Position numbers and translations under genes: made by a program. Shown here piece after piece: positions 1-8,593 of a stretch of 36,367 nt of DNA. The DNA lies in assembly GCA_902610585.1 (NCBI GenBank), contig CACLWE010000011.1:1-36367 (forward strand), written 5' to 3'. Each line of letters starts with the position of its first letter. Positions within the stretch are counted from its first letter, which is position 1. A model generated the notes under the pieces. That model did not search any database, had not been told where the DNA came from, and worked only from the letters and a program-made list of their open reading frames with translations. The DNA is from an uncultured Pelagibacteraceae bacterium. GTDB lineage: Bacteria; Pseudomonadota; Alphaproteobacteria; Pelagibacterales; AG-422-B15.

Positions 1-1
1 T

Positions 2-139
2 AATATTTTAGAAAATGAAGATAGTTTTTCCAGCAAAACTTGGAATGAGCTGTATGAAATGTCAACAGAGACCTTTGTTGAGGAAACAGAACAATCAAAA
101 CAAACTGGGGCTGGGGCTGGTCTTCGAGATAACGATTAA
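2..139 (+). CDS. 3' end of an unidentified protein (partial)
   Basis: A reading frame is open from the left edge of the window to a TAA at 137-139, giving the last 45 residues of a protein whose start lies outside. The tail is acidic and polar with many Ser, Thr and Glu residues and ends in Gly-Ala-Gly-Ala-Gly-Leu-Arg-Asp-Asn-Asp. I do not recognise the family. A 45-codon open frame in DNA this AT-rich is not expected often by chance, and its stop lies three bases from the stop of the convergent aldehyde dehydrogenase. Both points fit a real gene end. Confidence 0.5.
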   Translation, partial: NILENEDSFSSKTWNELYEMSTETFVEETEQSKQTGAGAGLRDND

Positions 140-142
140 TAT

Positions 143-1576
143 TTAAAGTTGTATACCAACGTTCTTCAGCTGCAAGTAGCTTTTAATTGCTTGTTGACCT
201 TTCTCACGACTGTAACCTGATTGTTTATAACCTCCAAATGGAGTTGCAATACTTCCTGTGAACCAACTATTTACGTAAACTTGACCACCGTTTAAACGTG
301 AAGCTGTTTTTGTAGCCATGTCAACATCTTTAGTAAACACACCAGCCGCTAAACCATAATCTGTGTCATTTGCAATATGGATTGCTTCTTCATGATCTTC
401 ATAATCTAAAACAGATAAGAATGGTCCAAAAATTTCTTCCTGTGCAATTGTCATATCGGGCTTAACATCTGAATAAATTGTGGGTTCAAAGAAGAAACCT
501 TTTCTATCTACTCTGTTGCCACCTGAGACTGCTTTAGCGCCAGCTTGTAAACCCGAGCGCGCATAATTTTCTACTTTTTGTAACTGTTCCTCAGATATTA
601 CAGGTGTTAGGTCAACACCTTCTTCGTCGCCAGGGCCTACTTTAATCGAAGCTGCTAACTTTGATAATTTCTCGAGCACTTCATCCTTAATAGATTTATG
701 AACTATCATTCTCGACATTGCAGAACAAATTTGTCCAGCTTGACTAAAAATTCCAACCTTGGTTGCATTAACAACTTTATCAATATCCGCATCTGGTAAA
801 ACAACAGCAGCAGATTTTCCTCCCAACTCAACAACAGCAGGCACAGCTCTTTCAGCGGCAGCATGTAAAATTGCTTTTCCAGTTTTTACAGAACCAGTAA
901 AAGTTATTTGAGCAACGTCCTGATGGGCAGTTAGCGCAGCTCCAGCTTCACTTCCATAACCCGTGACTATGTTTATTAAGCCTTTTGGAACTTCAGCATT
1001 ATGAATTGCTTGGGCAAAATAAGATGTGGTTGCTAAGGGCGTTAATTCTGCAGGTTTTATAACTGTAGAATTTCCTGCTGCAAACGAACATGCCAAAGAA
1101 CGAGCGATCATTGCAATGGGAAAGTTCCAAGGAACAATATGTCCTGACACACCATAAGGTTCATAAACTGTATAATCCATGACCTGACTGTTTACAGGAA
1201 TAGTTTGACCTTCAATTTTATCTGTTAAGCCACTGTAGTAATCAAAGTAGTTTGCCGCATCAACAAATTCATATTCAGAAGCAGCAAGTAGTTTCCCATT
1301 TTCAGCACAAAGTAATGCCCCACCTTCTCTACTGACCTTGCGAAGCTCTTCAGCAATACGTCGCATAAGTTTTGCTCGTTCCATCGGATTCATATCTACA
1401 AGAATTCGAGACTCGTATGCTTTTTTAGCAGACTCTACCGCTCGATTAATATCTTCATCCTTTGCGCAAGTTACTTCACCAATCACCTCTTCATTTGCAG
1501 GATTAATAACTGGAATAAGGTCTTTGCTTGAGGCATCGGTCCATTCACCGTTTATATAGTGCTGGTATTTTTTCAT
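143..1576 (-). CDS. NAD(P)-dependent aldehyde dehydrogenase
   Basis: A full-length (477 aa) cytoplasmic aldehyde dehydrogenase, oxidising an aldehyde to the carboxylate with NAD(P)+. Family residues are all visible: Asn151 in the PWNFP motif, Lys174 in KPAE, Glu250 in the ELGGKS motif, the catalytic Cys284 in GQICSA, and EEIFGPF near the C-terminus. The family is certain but the substrate is not readable from sequence. It is transcribed divergently from a spermidine/putrescine-type ABC transporter across a 110-base gap. Gamma-aminobutyraldehyde or a similar amino-aldehyde from polyamine breakdown is therefore a reasonable guess; betaine aldehyde and succinate semialdehyde are alternatives. 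No strong Shine-Dalgarno precedes the ATG. Confidence 0.95.
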   Translation of the reverse strand: MKKYQHYINGEWTDASSKDLIPVINPANEEVIGEVTCAKDEDINRAVESAKKAYESRILVDMNPMERAKLMRRIAEELRKVSREGGALLCAENGKLLAASEYEFVDAANYFDYYSGLTDKIEGQTIPVNSQVMDYTVYEPYGVSGHIVPWNFPIAMIARSLACSFAAGNSTVIKPAELTPLATTSYFAQAIHNAEVPKGLINIVTGYGSEAGAALTAHQDVAQITFTGSVKTGKAILHAAAERAVPAVVELGGKSAAVVLPDADIDKVVNATKVGIFSQAGQICSAMSRMIVHKSIKDEVLEKLSKLAASIKVGPGDEEGVDLTPVISEEQLQKVENYARSGLQAGAKAVSGGNRVDRKGFFFEPTIYSDVKPDMTIAQEEIFGPFLSVLDYEDHEEAIHIANDTDYGLAAGVFTKDVDMATKTASRLNGGQVYVNSWFTGSIATPFGGYKQSGYSREKGQQAIKSYLQLKNVGIQL

Positions 1577-1686
1577 AAGTTAGAGTCTTTCTTGTTAAAT
1601 ACTGATCTATTTTTGTAATAAGGTCAGCTTTAATTTAGTTCAAAAATTCCTAGATTCCCAACTATTTTTACCTTAGTCTTACCGAC

Positions 1687-2775
1687 ATGAATTCAAAAAA
1701 GACTGATTTTGTTAAATTTGAACAAGTCGATAAAAGTTATGATGGAAAAGAGCTTGTAGTTAAAGGACTCGACTTAGATATTGCAGAAGGTGAGTTTCTT
1801 ACCTTACTTGGTCCATCTGGATCTGGCAAAACAACAACTCTCATGATGCTCGCTGGTTTTGAAACTCCAACGAATGGAGAAATATATTTCGATGGTCGTC
1901 CAATAAATAATATTCCTCCACACAAACGTGGTATTGGTATGGTTTTTCAAAATTATGCTTTGTTTCCGCATTTATCAGTTTATGAAAATTTAGCTTTTCC
2001 TCTTAAAGTAAGAAAAGTGGATAAATCAGAAATCGAAGAAAGAATTAATCAAACTTTGAAAATGGTTTCATTAACAGGTTTTGAAAACAGAATGCCTGCA
2101 CAATTATCTGGTGGTCAGCAACAGAGAGTTGCTGTTGCTCGCGCGCTTGTGTTTGATCCTAAACTTGTATTAATGGACGAGCCTCTTGGAGCTCTTGATA
2201 AAAATTTACGAGAGAGTATGCAGTATGAATTAAAGCACATTCACGAGTCATTAGGAGTGACTGTTGTTTATGTTACGCACGACCAAGGTGAAGCTCTGAC
2301 CATGTCAAACCGAATTGCTGTGTTTAATGACGGTAAGGTTCAACAGCTTTCTGATCCAAATGAATTATATGAAACGCCAGTGAATTCGTTTGTTGCAAGC
2401 TTTATTGGAGAAAATAATACTTTCACAGGAACTGTAAAAGAAATTGCATCTGGTTCAGCAAAGATTGAAACTGACTCTGGTGAAACTATTGTTGCTAATC
2501 CTATTGCTGTGAGCTCTTCTGGGGAAAAATCCAGAATTTCTCTAAGACCTGAGCGAGTGAGTATTGACCCAAATGTACAACTTGAAAATAAATTCACAAG
2601 TGAGATCCGCGAAATTATCTATCATGGAGATCATACCAGGGTGCGAGTAAATCTTCTTGGTAATGACGACTTTATTTTAAAAGTTCCAAACGCGAGCAGT
2701 GATTTAAAGCTTAACGTCGGCGATAAATTAGACCTTGGCTGGTCATCTCATGACTGCAGAGCTCTAGATTACTAA
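1687..2775 (+). CDS. potA: Polyamine-type ABC transporter ATP-binding protein
   Basis: The ATPase of an ABC importer, 362 aa, acting on the inner face of the membrane. It has Walker A GPSGSGKT at 42-49, the Q-loop Gln88, signature LSGGQ at 140-144, Walker B with Glu165, and switch His198. A C-terminal TOBE-like domain (about 280-360) is typical of the spermidine/putrescine, iron and sugar CUT subfamilies. The PotD-like binding protein and two PotB/PotC-like permeases follow on the same strand, so this completes the transporter. The order ATPase, binding protein, permease, permease is common in alphaproteobacterial polyamine/opine transporters. The ATG at 1687 has no clear Shine-Dalgarno. In the upstream gap, CTGATCT (1602-1608) and AGGTCAG (1621-1627) form an imperfect dyad that could be an operator, but this is weak. 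The exact substrate is unproven. Confidence 0.9.
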   Translation: MNSKKTDFVKFEQVDKSYDGKELVVKGLDLDIAEGEFLTLLGPSGSGKTTTLMMLAGFETPTNGEIYFDGRPINNIPPHKRGIGMVFQNYALFPHLSVYENLAFPLKVRKVDKSEIEERINQTLKMVSLTGFENRMPAQLSGGQQQRVAVARALVFDPKLVLMDEPLGALDKNLRESMQYELKHIHESLGVTVVYVTHDQGEALTMSNRIAVFNDGKVQQLSDPNELYETPVNSFVASFIGENNTFTGTVKEIASGSAKIETDSGETIVANPIAVSSSGEKSRISLRPERVSIDPNVQLENKFTSEIREIIYHGDHTRVRVNLLGNDDFILKVPNASSDLKLNVGDKLDLGWSSHDCRALDY

Positions 2776-2880
2776 TCCTTTGATACTACATGTAGATTCA
2801 ACATTAATTTGTTGAAAAATAATCTTTTTTTTTGTTGCGTTTTTGCTCAAGGCCTTGTGTAATATTTCTTTATATAAAAA

Positions 2881-2887
2881 AAGGAGA
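2881..2887 (+). promoter_or_regulatory. Strong ribosome binding site fixing the binding-protein start
   Basis: AAGGAGA ends nine bases before the ATG at 2897. It shows that translation starts there, directly before a signal peptide, and not at an in-frame TTG-type start at 2843, which would place 18 non-signal residues ahead of it. It is one of the clearest Shine-Dalgarno sequences in the window and fits a highly expressed gene. Confidence 0.8.
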
Positions 2888-2896
2888 CGATTAATC

Positions 2897-4018
2897 ATGT
2901 CTAGATTAACTAAACTAATCTCTTTGGCTGCTTTATTGGTGGCTCCATCTATGGCTACAGCTGCGGAAGTAAACGTGGTGTCATGGGGAGGCGCTTATAC
3001 AGAAAGTCAAAAGCTAGGTTACGGGGACCCATATCAAGAAATGAGTGGCGTTCAAGTAAACTGGATCGACTACAGTGGAGGTTTGAGTGAAATTAAAGCT
3101 CAGGTCGAGTCTGGAGCGATTACTTGGGACATTATCGATGTGTATGCTCGTGATACAATTATCGGTTGTGACGAAGGATTGTTTGTAGAATTCGATTTCG
3201 ATAACGACTTCCCTGCTGGTGTTAACGGTATGAAAGCAAGTGACGATTTCTTTGCTCCAATGCCTAGTGATTGTGCTGTGGGTAATATTCTTTATTCATG
3301 GAACTACGCTTACAACACTGACAATGTGAATTTTGATGGAAGTTATCCAGATTCTATGGAGGACTTCTTTAACCCAGATAAATATCCAGGAGTAAGATCT
3401 ATCTACTCTTCAGCTATGTCAAACTTAGAGTTTGCTCTAGTCGCTGATGGTGTTCCTGCATCTGATGTGTATGACTACATGGAAGACAATGGAATTGATA
3501 GAGCTCTTGATAAGCTTACAGATCTTTGCACAAACCCTAAAGGTGGATGCATTTTCTGGTCAGCTGGTGCACAACCACCTGAGCAGTTAGTTTCTGGTGA
3601 AGCTATCATGGCTACTGGTTGGAATGGACGTCACTTCAATGCCATTGTGAACGAAGGTTCACCAATGAAAATGGTATGGGATGGTCAGATCCTTGATTAT
3701 GAGTACTTCGTACTTGTTAAAGGTGGACCAAACCAAGAAGAAGCTATGAAAGCTCTTCAGTACTTCACTAGTTCTGAAGGTTTAGCTGGAAGTGCTAAGC
3801 ACATTGCTTACGCTCCTTTCCGTATCTCATCTCTTGATGTGATCATGGCTGATGAGCCGTGGTTCTATTCTGAGCAAGCAGGTGCTGTTGAGATTATGCC
3901 TCACATGCCTACTGCTCCAGCAAATACTGAGAACTACGTTCTTATGAACCCTGAGTGGTACGCTGATAACAACACTGAAATCAACGACGCTTGGGAAGCT
4001 TGGAAAGCTAACCTATAA
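2897..4018 (+). CDS. potD: Polyamine-type ABC transporter periplasmic substrate-binding protein
   Basis: A 373-residue extracellular solute-binding protein. Residues 1-22 form a signal peptide (basic start, leucine/alanine core, cleavage about Ala-Thr-Ala/Ala), after which the mature protein starts with the VNVVSWGG strand typical of the PotD/PotF family. The mature chain carries four cysteines (in IIGCDE, PSDCAV, DLCTN and GGCIF contexts), so one or two disulfides are possible in the periplasm. Codons ending in C for Phe, Tyr, Asn and Asp are visibly more common than in the permease genes, as expected for a very highly expressed protein. A stem-loop lies just after the stop and probably keeps this part of the mRNA abundant. 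Opines or other cationic amines are alternative ligands to spermidine/putrescine. Confidence 0.88.
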   Translation: MSRLTKLISLAALLVAPSMATAAEVNVVSWGGAYTESQKLGYGDPYQEMSGVQVNWIDYSGGLSEIKAQVESGAITWDIIDVYARDTIIGCDEGLFVEFDFDNDFPAGVNGMKASDDFFAPMPSDCAVGNILYSWNYAYNTDNVNFDGSYPDSMEDFFNPDKYPGVRSIYSSAMSNLEFALVADGVPASDVYDYMEDNGIDRALDKLTDLCTNPKGGCIFWSAGAQPPEQLVSGEAIMATGWNGRHFNAIVNEGSPMKMVWDGQILDYEYFVLVKGGPNQEEAMKALQYFTSSEGLAGSAKHIAYAPFRISSLDVIMADEPWFYSEQAGAVEIMPHMPTAPANTENYVLMNPEWYADNNTEINDAWEAWKANL

Positions 4019-4025
4019 GGTTTAA

Positions 4026-4053
4026 ACTTGGGCAACCTATGGGTTGCCCAAGT
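4026..4053 (+). promoter_or_regulatory. GC-rich stem-loop between binding-protein and permease genes
   Basis: ACTTGGGCAACC (4026-4037) pairs perfectly with GGTTGCCCAAGT (4042-4053) around a four-base TATG loop. The 12-bp GC-rich stem stands out in this AT-rich DNA and begins seven bases after the binding-protein stop. No U-run follows, so it is unlikely to be a simple intrinsic terminator. Such intercistronic stems after binding-protein genes are known to protect the upstream mRNA from 3' exonucleases and lower downstream expression. That role here is inferred. Confidence 0.75.
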
Positions 4054-4079
4054 ACCTCAAATTAAGTATCCTTTTAAAT

Positions 4080-5327
4080 ATGACTGCCGAAATAAGAACT
4101 TCGGATGGAGAACTTCTATCCGTCAAACTCAAAAAAGTGGAGAGAAGACGCAGAACTACTGCTTTTTTACTGGCCGCGCCGCTTCTGTTCTTCATTGTTT
4201 TTGCATACGTAATTCCTATTTTTCAGATGTTGGGGCGAAGTATTGATAATGCTGAAATGAACTCGTTTCTTACAGAAACACACGAGGTTATGCAGACATG
4301 GGATGGCAGTGAAATGCCTGGCGAGGATGTAACATCAACATTTTATTATGAATTGAAGACTGCTGTAGAAAATAAATACCACGGTAAGATTGCAACTCGT
4401 TTAAACTATGAAAAAGGTGGCTTTACAAGTCTAATTAAAAAGACGTCACGTAAACTTAAAAACTTTGATGAAAATGCTAACTTTCTAGACCAATTCATTG
4501 ATGTACATAAAAAATGGGGTGACATTGAATATTGGCAAGCATTAAAGAGAGGAACTGACGCTTATCATTTTCGAAAATATTTAACGACATTTGATTATGA
4601 ACAAAAGTTTGATGGCTCAATTGAAAGGATTCCTGAAAAGCTTCGAATTAATGTAACCTTGTGGCTGCGAACAATATTTGTTGCCGTTGGAGTAACTTTC
4701 TGCTGCTTTATTTTAGCTTACCCGATTTCACACTTACTTTCAGTCTTACCGACTCGTTATTCAAATCTATTGATGATCTGCGTCCTTTTGCCCTTCTGGA
4801 CATCACTGCTTGTTAGAACATCCAGTTGGATGGTTCTATTACAAAAACAAGGAGTTTTAAATGATACCTTAGTATCACTTGGATTTGTTGCAGATGAGTC
4901 GAGACTTGAGCTCATGTATAATATGACAGGCACATTCATTGCAATGACACAAATCCTATTGCCATTCATGGTTTTGCCTCTTTATAGTGTAATGAAAACA
5001 ATTTCACCAAGTTTAATGCGCGCTGCAACTTCAATGGGTGCAACACCTTTTCACGCTTTTAGAAAAATATATTTTCCTCTGACATACGCGGGAATTAGTG
5101 CAGGATCAATTTTAGTGTTTGTTTTAGCGATTGGTTATTACATAACACCTGCATTGGTTGGTGGAGCAAAAGGAATTTTAATTAGTAATAGAATAGCATA
5201 TCACATGCAGCAATCACTAGACTGGTCTCTTGCAACGGCGATGGCGACAGTTCTTTTAATAGCAGTGCTAGTGGTATACTGGCTGTACAATAAGATTGTT
5301 GGCATAGATAACATGAGGCTTGGATAA
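4080..5327 (+). CDS. potB: Polyamine-type ABC transporter permease with long periplasmic insert
   Basis: An inner-membrane permease of the MetI-like fold, 415 aa. Residues about 27-50 form the first membrane helix. About 190-405 hold the remaining helices, and the EAA loop that contacts the ATPase is at about 314-333 (RAATSMGATPF). Between them, residues about 52-190 form a mostly hydrophilic, charged segment, far longer than the short loop of E. coli PotB (total about 275-285 aa). This would be a periplasmic domain. I chose the ATG at 4080; a further in-frame TTG at 4044 lies inside the right arm of the stem-loop and is unlikely. It ends one base before the next permease's ATG. Confidence 0.88.
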   Translation: MTAEIRTSDGELLSVKLKKVERRRRTTAFLLAAPLLFFIVFAYVIPIFQMLGRSIDNAEMNSFLTETHEVMQTWDGSEMPGEDVTSTFYYELKTAVENKYHGKIATRLNYEKGGFTSLIKKTSRKLKNFDENANFLDQFIDVHKKWGDIEYWQALKRGTDAYHFRKYLTTFDYEQKFDGSIERIPEKLRINVTLWLRTIFVAVGVTFCCFILAYPISHLLSVLPTRYSNLLMICVLLPFWTSLLVRTSSWMVLLQKQGVLNDTLVSLGFVADESRLELMYNMTGTFIAMTQILLPFMVLPLYSVMKTISPSLMRAATSMGATPFHAFRKIYFPLTYAGISAGSILVFVLAIGYYITPALVGGAKGILISNRIAYHMQQSLDWSLATAMATVLLIAVLVVYWLYNKIVGIDNMRLG

Positions 5328-5328
5328 T

Positions 5329-6192
5329 ATGGCATTACCAAAATATACAGAAATGAGATACAGAGTTTGGCACTATTCTTATTTAGTAATTTGTACTGCA
5401 GTTTTCGTATTTTTGATTGCGCCTCTTTTTGTGATCATACCACTATCATTTAATGCTGAGCAATATATCCACTTTTCTGACGGTATGCTTGCATTGCAGC
5501 CAGAAGCTTTCTCACTTAGGTGGTATGAAGATATGATTTATGGAACAAAAAATCCTTGGGGAATAGCGGCTCGAAACAGTGTTTACTATGCATTTTTCTC
5601 AACAATTGGAGCAACCGTACTTGGAACAGTTGCAGCATTGGGTCTAAGCAGTCGTTACATGCCTTACAAACAATTAATCATGAGTGTATTAATTTCACCA
5701 ATGATTATTCCACTAATTATTTCTGGCTCAGCTATCTTTTTTTCACTTGCAAAATTAGGATTAGCTGCAACTTTTCCTGGCATTGTCATTGCGCATATTA
5801 TTTTAGGCACACCATTTGTTGTAATAACAGTTACTGCAACTTTAAGTGGATTTGATGACAGTATTACGCGTGCAGCATCAAGTCTCGGCAGCACACCAAC
5901 TAATACTTTTTTTAAGATTACATTACCTCTAATAACTCCTGGCATAATCTCTGGTGCTTTATTTGCATTTGTAACTTCTTTTGATGAAATTGTCGTAATT
6001 CTATTCGTGGCAGGAGGAGATAGAAATCTTACAACTATCCCACTTCAAATGTGGACTGGTTTGAGAGAGCAGCTCAGCCCGACGATCATGGCTGTTGCTA
6101 CATGCTTAATTGTGCTTTCAACATTAATCCTGATTGTGACTGAGTTGTTAAGGAGAAGATCTGAGAGGATAAGAGGGATTTCAGCTCAATAA
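5329..6192 (+). CDS. potC: Polyamine-type ABC transporter permease
   Basis: The second MetI-like permease subunit, 287 aa, with about six membrane helices. The EAA loop is at about 179-200 (RAASSLGSTP followed by FFKITLP), matching PotC-type proteins in length and layout. It would pair with the upstream permease to form the channel. GAGG at 5315-5318 is placed to serve the ATG at 5329; an in-frame TTG at 5320 would overlap the upstream stop and is less likely. The gene ends the operon and is convergent with the glutathione cluster. Confidence 0.9.
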   Translation: MALPKYTEMRYRVWHYSYLVICTAVFVFLIAPLFVIIPLSFNAEQYIHFSDGMLALQPEAFSLRWYEDMIYGTKNPWGIAARNSVYYAFFSTIGATVLGTVAALGLSSRYMPYKQLIMSVLISPMIIPLIISGSAIFFSLAKLGLAATFPGIVIAHIILGTPFVVITVTATLSGFDDSITRAASSLGSTPTNTFFKITLPLITPGIISGALFAFVTSFDEIVVILFVAGGDRNLTTIPLQMWTGLREQLSPTIMAVATCLIVLSTLILIVTELLRRRSERIRGISAQ

Positions 6193-6217
6193 AAGTTAAG
6201 ACAATTCGTTAAATATA

Positions 6218-6856
6218 CTATAACTCAAGTCCATCTTTTTTTAATGCTCTTAAAAGATCATTAAATCGGTCTTGCCCAAAGAAAAACTTGTTTTTATAGA
6301 CTGTTAATGGAACTCCATGATGACCTGCTTCTAATTGTTCCTTTTGGTTTAATTTTATTTCATCAATCAAGCTTTGCTCAGCCTCTGTTCGTTTTTTTTC
6401 AATATCATTATGATTTAAGCCTAATTTTGATGATGACTCAGAAATTGAATCATCAGAATTCCAATTTTTCATACCACTCCATATCTTGCTTGAAACTTCT
6501 ACGGCAAAATCAAGTTGTCTATCTTTTTCTATTGCCTGACAGTAATGACATAACTTAAATATACGTGGCTGGTCATCAGAAATTTTACCGGTTAGCATAT
6601 TTTGTTTTATTGGATCTGGATTTGGTTTTTTAAATATCATACCGAGTTTTTTTGCCTGTAAAAAATAATCAAATCGTTTTAGAAGAAAATATGTAAATAA
6701 GTTCTTACCTTTAAAGAATTCTGGCTCTCTTATTGCTAACGGATAGACTTGTTTAAAATTTATATCTACACCATATTTATCTCTTAACAAAACGATACGC
6801 GGTAATATTAAATAAGAGTATGGACTTCTAAAGGAGAAATATAAATCTACTTTCAT
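6218..6856 (-). CDS. HCCA isomerase-like / kappa-class GST thioredoxin-fold protein
   Basis: A 212-residue DsbA-fold protein of the 2-hydroxychromene-2-carboxylate isomerase/kappa GST family. The N-terminus (YFSFRSPYSYL) carries the family's Ser11 where DsbA has its CxxC, and the C-terminal GVPLTVY and FFGQDRF segments are typical. Family members use glutathione to isomerise aromatic ring-cleavage intermediates or to conjugate electrophiles. Its ATG overlaps the stop of the upstream GST by four bases, so the two are translationally coupled. It is the last gene of the four-gene glutathione operon. The substrate is unknown, and no naphthalene-type pathway is present nearby. Confidence 0.82.
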   Translation of the reverse strand: MKVDLYFSFRSPYSYLILPRIVLLRDKYGVDINFKQVYPLAIREPEFFKGKNLFTYFLLKRFDYFLQAKKLGMIFKKPNPDPIKQNMLTGKISDDQPRIFKLCHYCQAIEKDRQLDFAVEVSSKIWSGMKNWNSDDSISESSSKLGLNHNDIEKKRTEAEQSLIDEIKLNQKEQLEAGHHGVPLTVYKNKFFFGQDRFNDLLRALKKDGLEL

Positions 6857-7896
6857 ATCTCAAATATTAACCTTTCACATCCAGTGTCTTCAAGAAGATC
6901 ATTTACTTTTTTCTGATCATTATCTTCAAGCATTTTATATTCTTCGTTAAGCCACTTTAAACACTTTGCCTGGTAAGGAAATGATTTTTGTTTCCACAGA
7001 CATCCATCAATCTCTGTTTGCCATTCTTTATCGCCATTTTCTATTGCTTTAGCATTCGATAACTGCGCATGAACATATCCCTTTCCAATTTCCGTCAGTA
7101 AATCTTTTACCGTTGACGGCAAAGTATCAATTGATCCCCATTGTTCATCATCTACCTCAATACCTGACTGATCTTCAATTAAACCAACCCAAGCTACTGT
7201 CCTCAGAGAAACTTCATGACAAATTTCTCTTGGCGTGGGATCAAAGTTTACAAGTTGAGACAGTTGACCATACATTGCAAAATCACTTGATGAGGGTCTA
7301 TTACTTATCAAATAGGGTGTTGATGTGAAATGTTTCTCAAGTATACCCAATAGGCGTCTGAAACTTGCATCTATGATAGGAGCTGTATCATTGTTGGAAC
7401 CAACTACCCACAACCTATCTATCTGCCTTTTACTTATCATTCCCTTTAAATTATCTAGCATTTCATTTGGCATCATTCCTACGGTTTGAAGAGGTAAAAT
7501 TGTTCCTGCATTTTCAGCATCTTTTTGATCGTGCCATCTATAATGAAACATATATTTCGTTCCCCACTCATCAGCAAAATCTTCAATTAAATAATTTATA
7601 AACGCAAGTGCAGGATCAGATGGAATAGTGCTTCGCTCACTAACCTCTTTATCAATCCTTCTTATTAACGGAGTCGAATCTGTTACGGCTTTTAAATTTC
7701 CATTTTCATCAGGTAAAACAATTGTTGGCAGTAATCCAGGCTTGGGCTTTTCAATACCCTCTTGATCAAGATATTTTGAAGGGTCTCCCCAAATCATTTT
7801 ATGAGGAATACGTTTATACCTCAGATATGAGAGCATTTTACGTGTATAGGGTGAGCCAACACCGCCAAGAACAACTAATGGATTTGGTAAACTCAT
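6853..7896 (-). CDS. Long glutathione S-transferase family protein
   Basis: A 347-residue protein with a thioredoxin-like N-terminal GST domain (about 8-90, with GGVGSPYTRKM at the glutathione-site Ser/Tyr region) and an all-helical C-terminal domain. It is about 120 residues longer than a canonical GST, as in a subgroup of bacterial and eukaryotic GST-like proteins. Two ATG codons stand side by side at 7897-7899 and 7894-7896. AGGAGA on the minus strand (7908-7903) is six bases from the second and only three from the first, so I chose the second. That site also overlaps the stop of the upstream GST. The substrate is unknown. Confidence 0.8.
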   Translation of the reverse strand: MSLPNPLVVLGGVGSPYTRKMLSYLRYKRIPHKMIWGDPSKYLDQEGIEKPKPGLLPTIVLPDENGNLKAVTDSTPLIRRIDKEVSERSTIPSDPALAFINYLIEDFADEWGTKYMFHYRWHDQKDAENAGTILPLQTVGMMPNEMLDNLKGMISKRQIDRLWVVGSNNDTAPIIDASFRRLLGILEKHFTSTPYLISNRPSSSDFAMYGQLSQLVNFDPTPREICHEVSLRTVAWVGLIEDQSGIEVDDEQWGSIDTLPSTVKDLLTEIGKGYVHAQLSNAKAIENGDKEWQTEIDGCLWKQKSFPYQAKCLKWLNEEYKMLEDNDQKKVNDLLEDTGCERLIFEI

Positions 7897-7906
7897 CATT
7901 ATTCTC

Positions 7907-8593
7907 CTACTTCTGAATTATTTTTGAACCGGTATCGGTTAGGTCTTTTGACTGTTTCATATTTCTCATCAACTCCATAATATCAATTGGCACTGCAACA
8001 CCTTTTTTGCAAGCCGGTCTATCCTCCATCATCTGCATCCATCTTTTTACACCTTCAAGACCGTCGATATTCACACCTGACCATTTATATGTTCTTACCC
8101 AACACCAATTTGCAATATCAGCTATACTAAAATCATCAGCGAGATACTCATTATCTTTTAAACGTGTCTCCATAACTTCAAACAAGCGTCTTCCCTCGTT
8201 TTGATAACGGTCAATTGCTGGTTGTATTTTTTCTCCTGGCCAATAACGAAAGAAAACATTGGCCTGCCCCATCATCGGACCAATCCCTCCCATCTGAAAC
8301 ATTAACCACTGAATGACTTTTGAACGTGCAATTGACTCTGTAGGCAATAATTTGCCTGCTTTCTCAGCTAAATAAATTAGTTGTGCGCCGCTTTCCATTA
8401 TTGAAAGGTTATCGTTTTCAGTATCAACTATTACGGGAATACGCCCATTAGGATTCATTTCTAAAAATTCAGGTTTTTTTTGATCACCAGCTTGTAAATT
8501 CACAACATGAACATTGTAAGGTATTTCAAGCTCCTCAAGAGCTACTGAAATCTTATATCCATTCGGTGTAGGTGAAGTATATAATTCAATCAT
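7907..8593 (-). CDS. Ure2p/YghU-type glutathione S-transferase
   Basis: A 228-residue GST. The N-terminal thioredoxin domain contains [17 protein letters not shown] and the cis-Pro segment NGRIPVIVD, followed by [12 protein letters not shown], the hallmark arrangement of the nu-class (Ure2p, YghU, YfcG) GSTs. Those proteins commonly show disulfide or organic-hydroperoxide reductase activity with glutathione. The start at 8593 begins directly at the first strand (MIELYTSP) and overlaps the DUF1330 gene end by eight bases; an upstream in-frame start would add six residues with no family match. It is coupled to the genes on both sides. Confidence 0.88.
   Translation of the reverse strand: MIELYTSPTPNGYKISVALEELEIPYNVHVVNLQAGDQKKPEFLEMNPNGRIPVIVDTENDNLSIMESGAQLIYLAEKAGKLLPTESIARSKVIQWLMFQMGGIGPMMGQANVFFRYWPGEKIQPAIDRYQNEGRRLFEVMETRLKDNEYLADDFSIADIANWCWVRTYKWSGVNIDGLEGVKRWMQMMEDRPACKKGVAVPIDIMELMRNMKQSKDLTDTGSKIIQK

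Noticed and set aside
2797-2833. Weak inverted repeat (TTCAACA/TGTTGAA) followed by a nine-T run as a terminator after potA
   Set aside because: The stem is 7 bp with only two G-C pairs, and the T-run begins eight bases after it, which does not fit an intrinsic terminator. The genes on both sides belong to one transporter.
4044-4079. Alternative upstream TTG start for the PotB-like permease
   Set aside because: It lies in the right arm of the stem-loop, and the added residues show no family similarity. The ATG at 4080 is better.
5556-5945. Open frames on both strands within the PotC gene
   Set aside because: They lie wholly inside a well-supported permease gene and translate to Cys/Ser/Asn-rich or low-similarity sequence.
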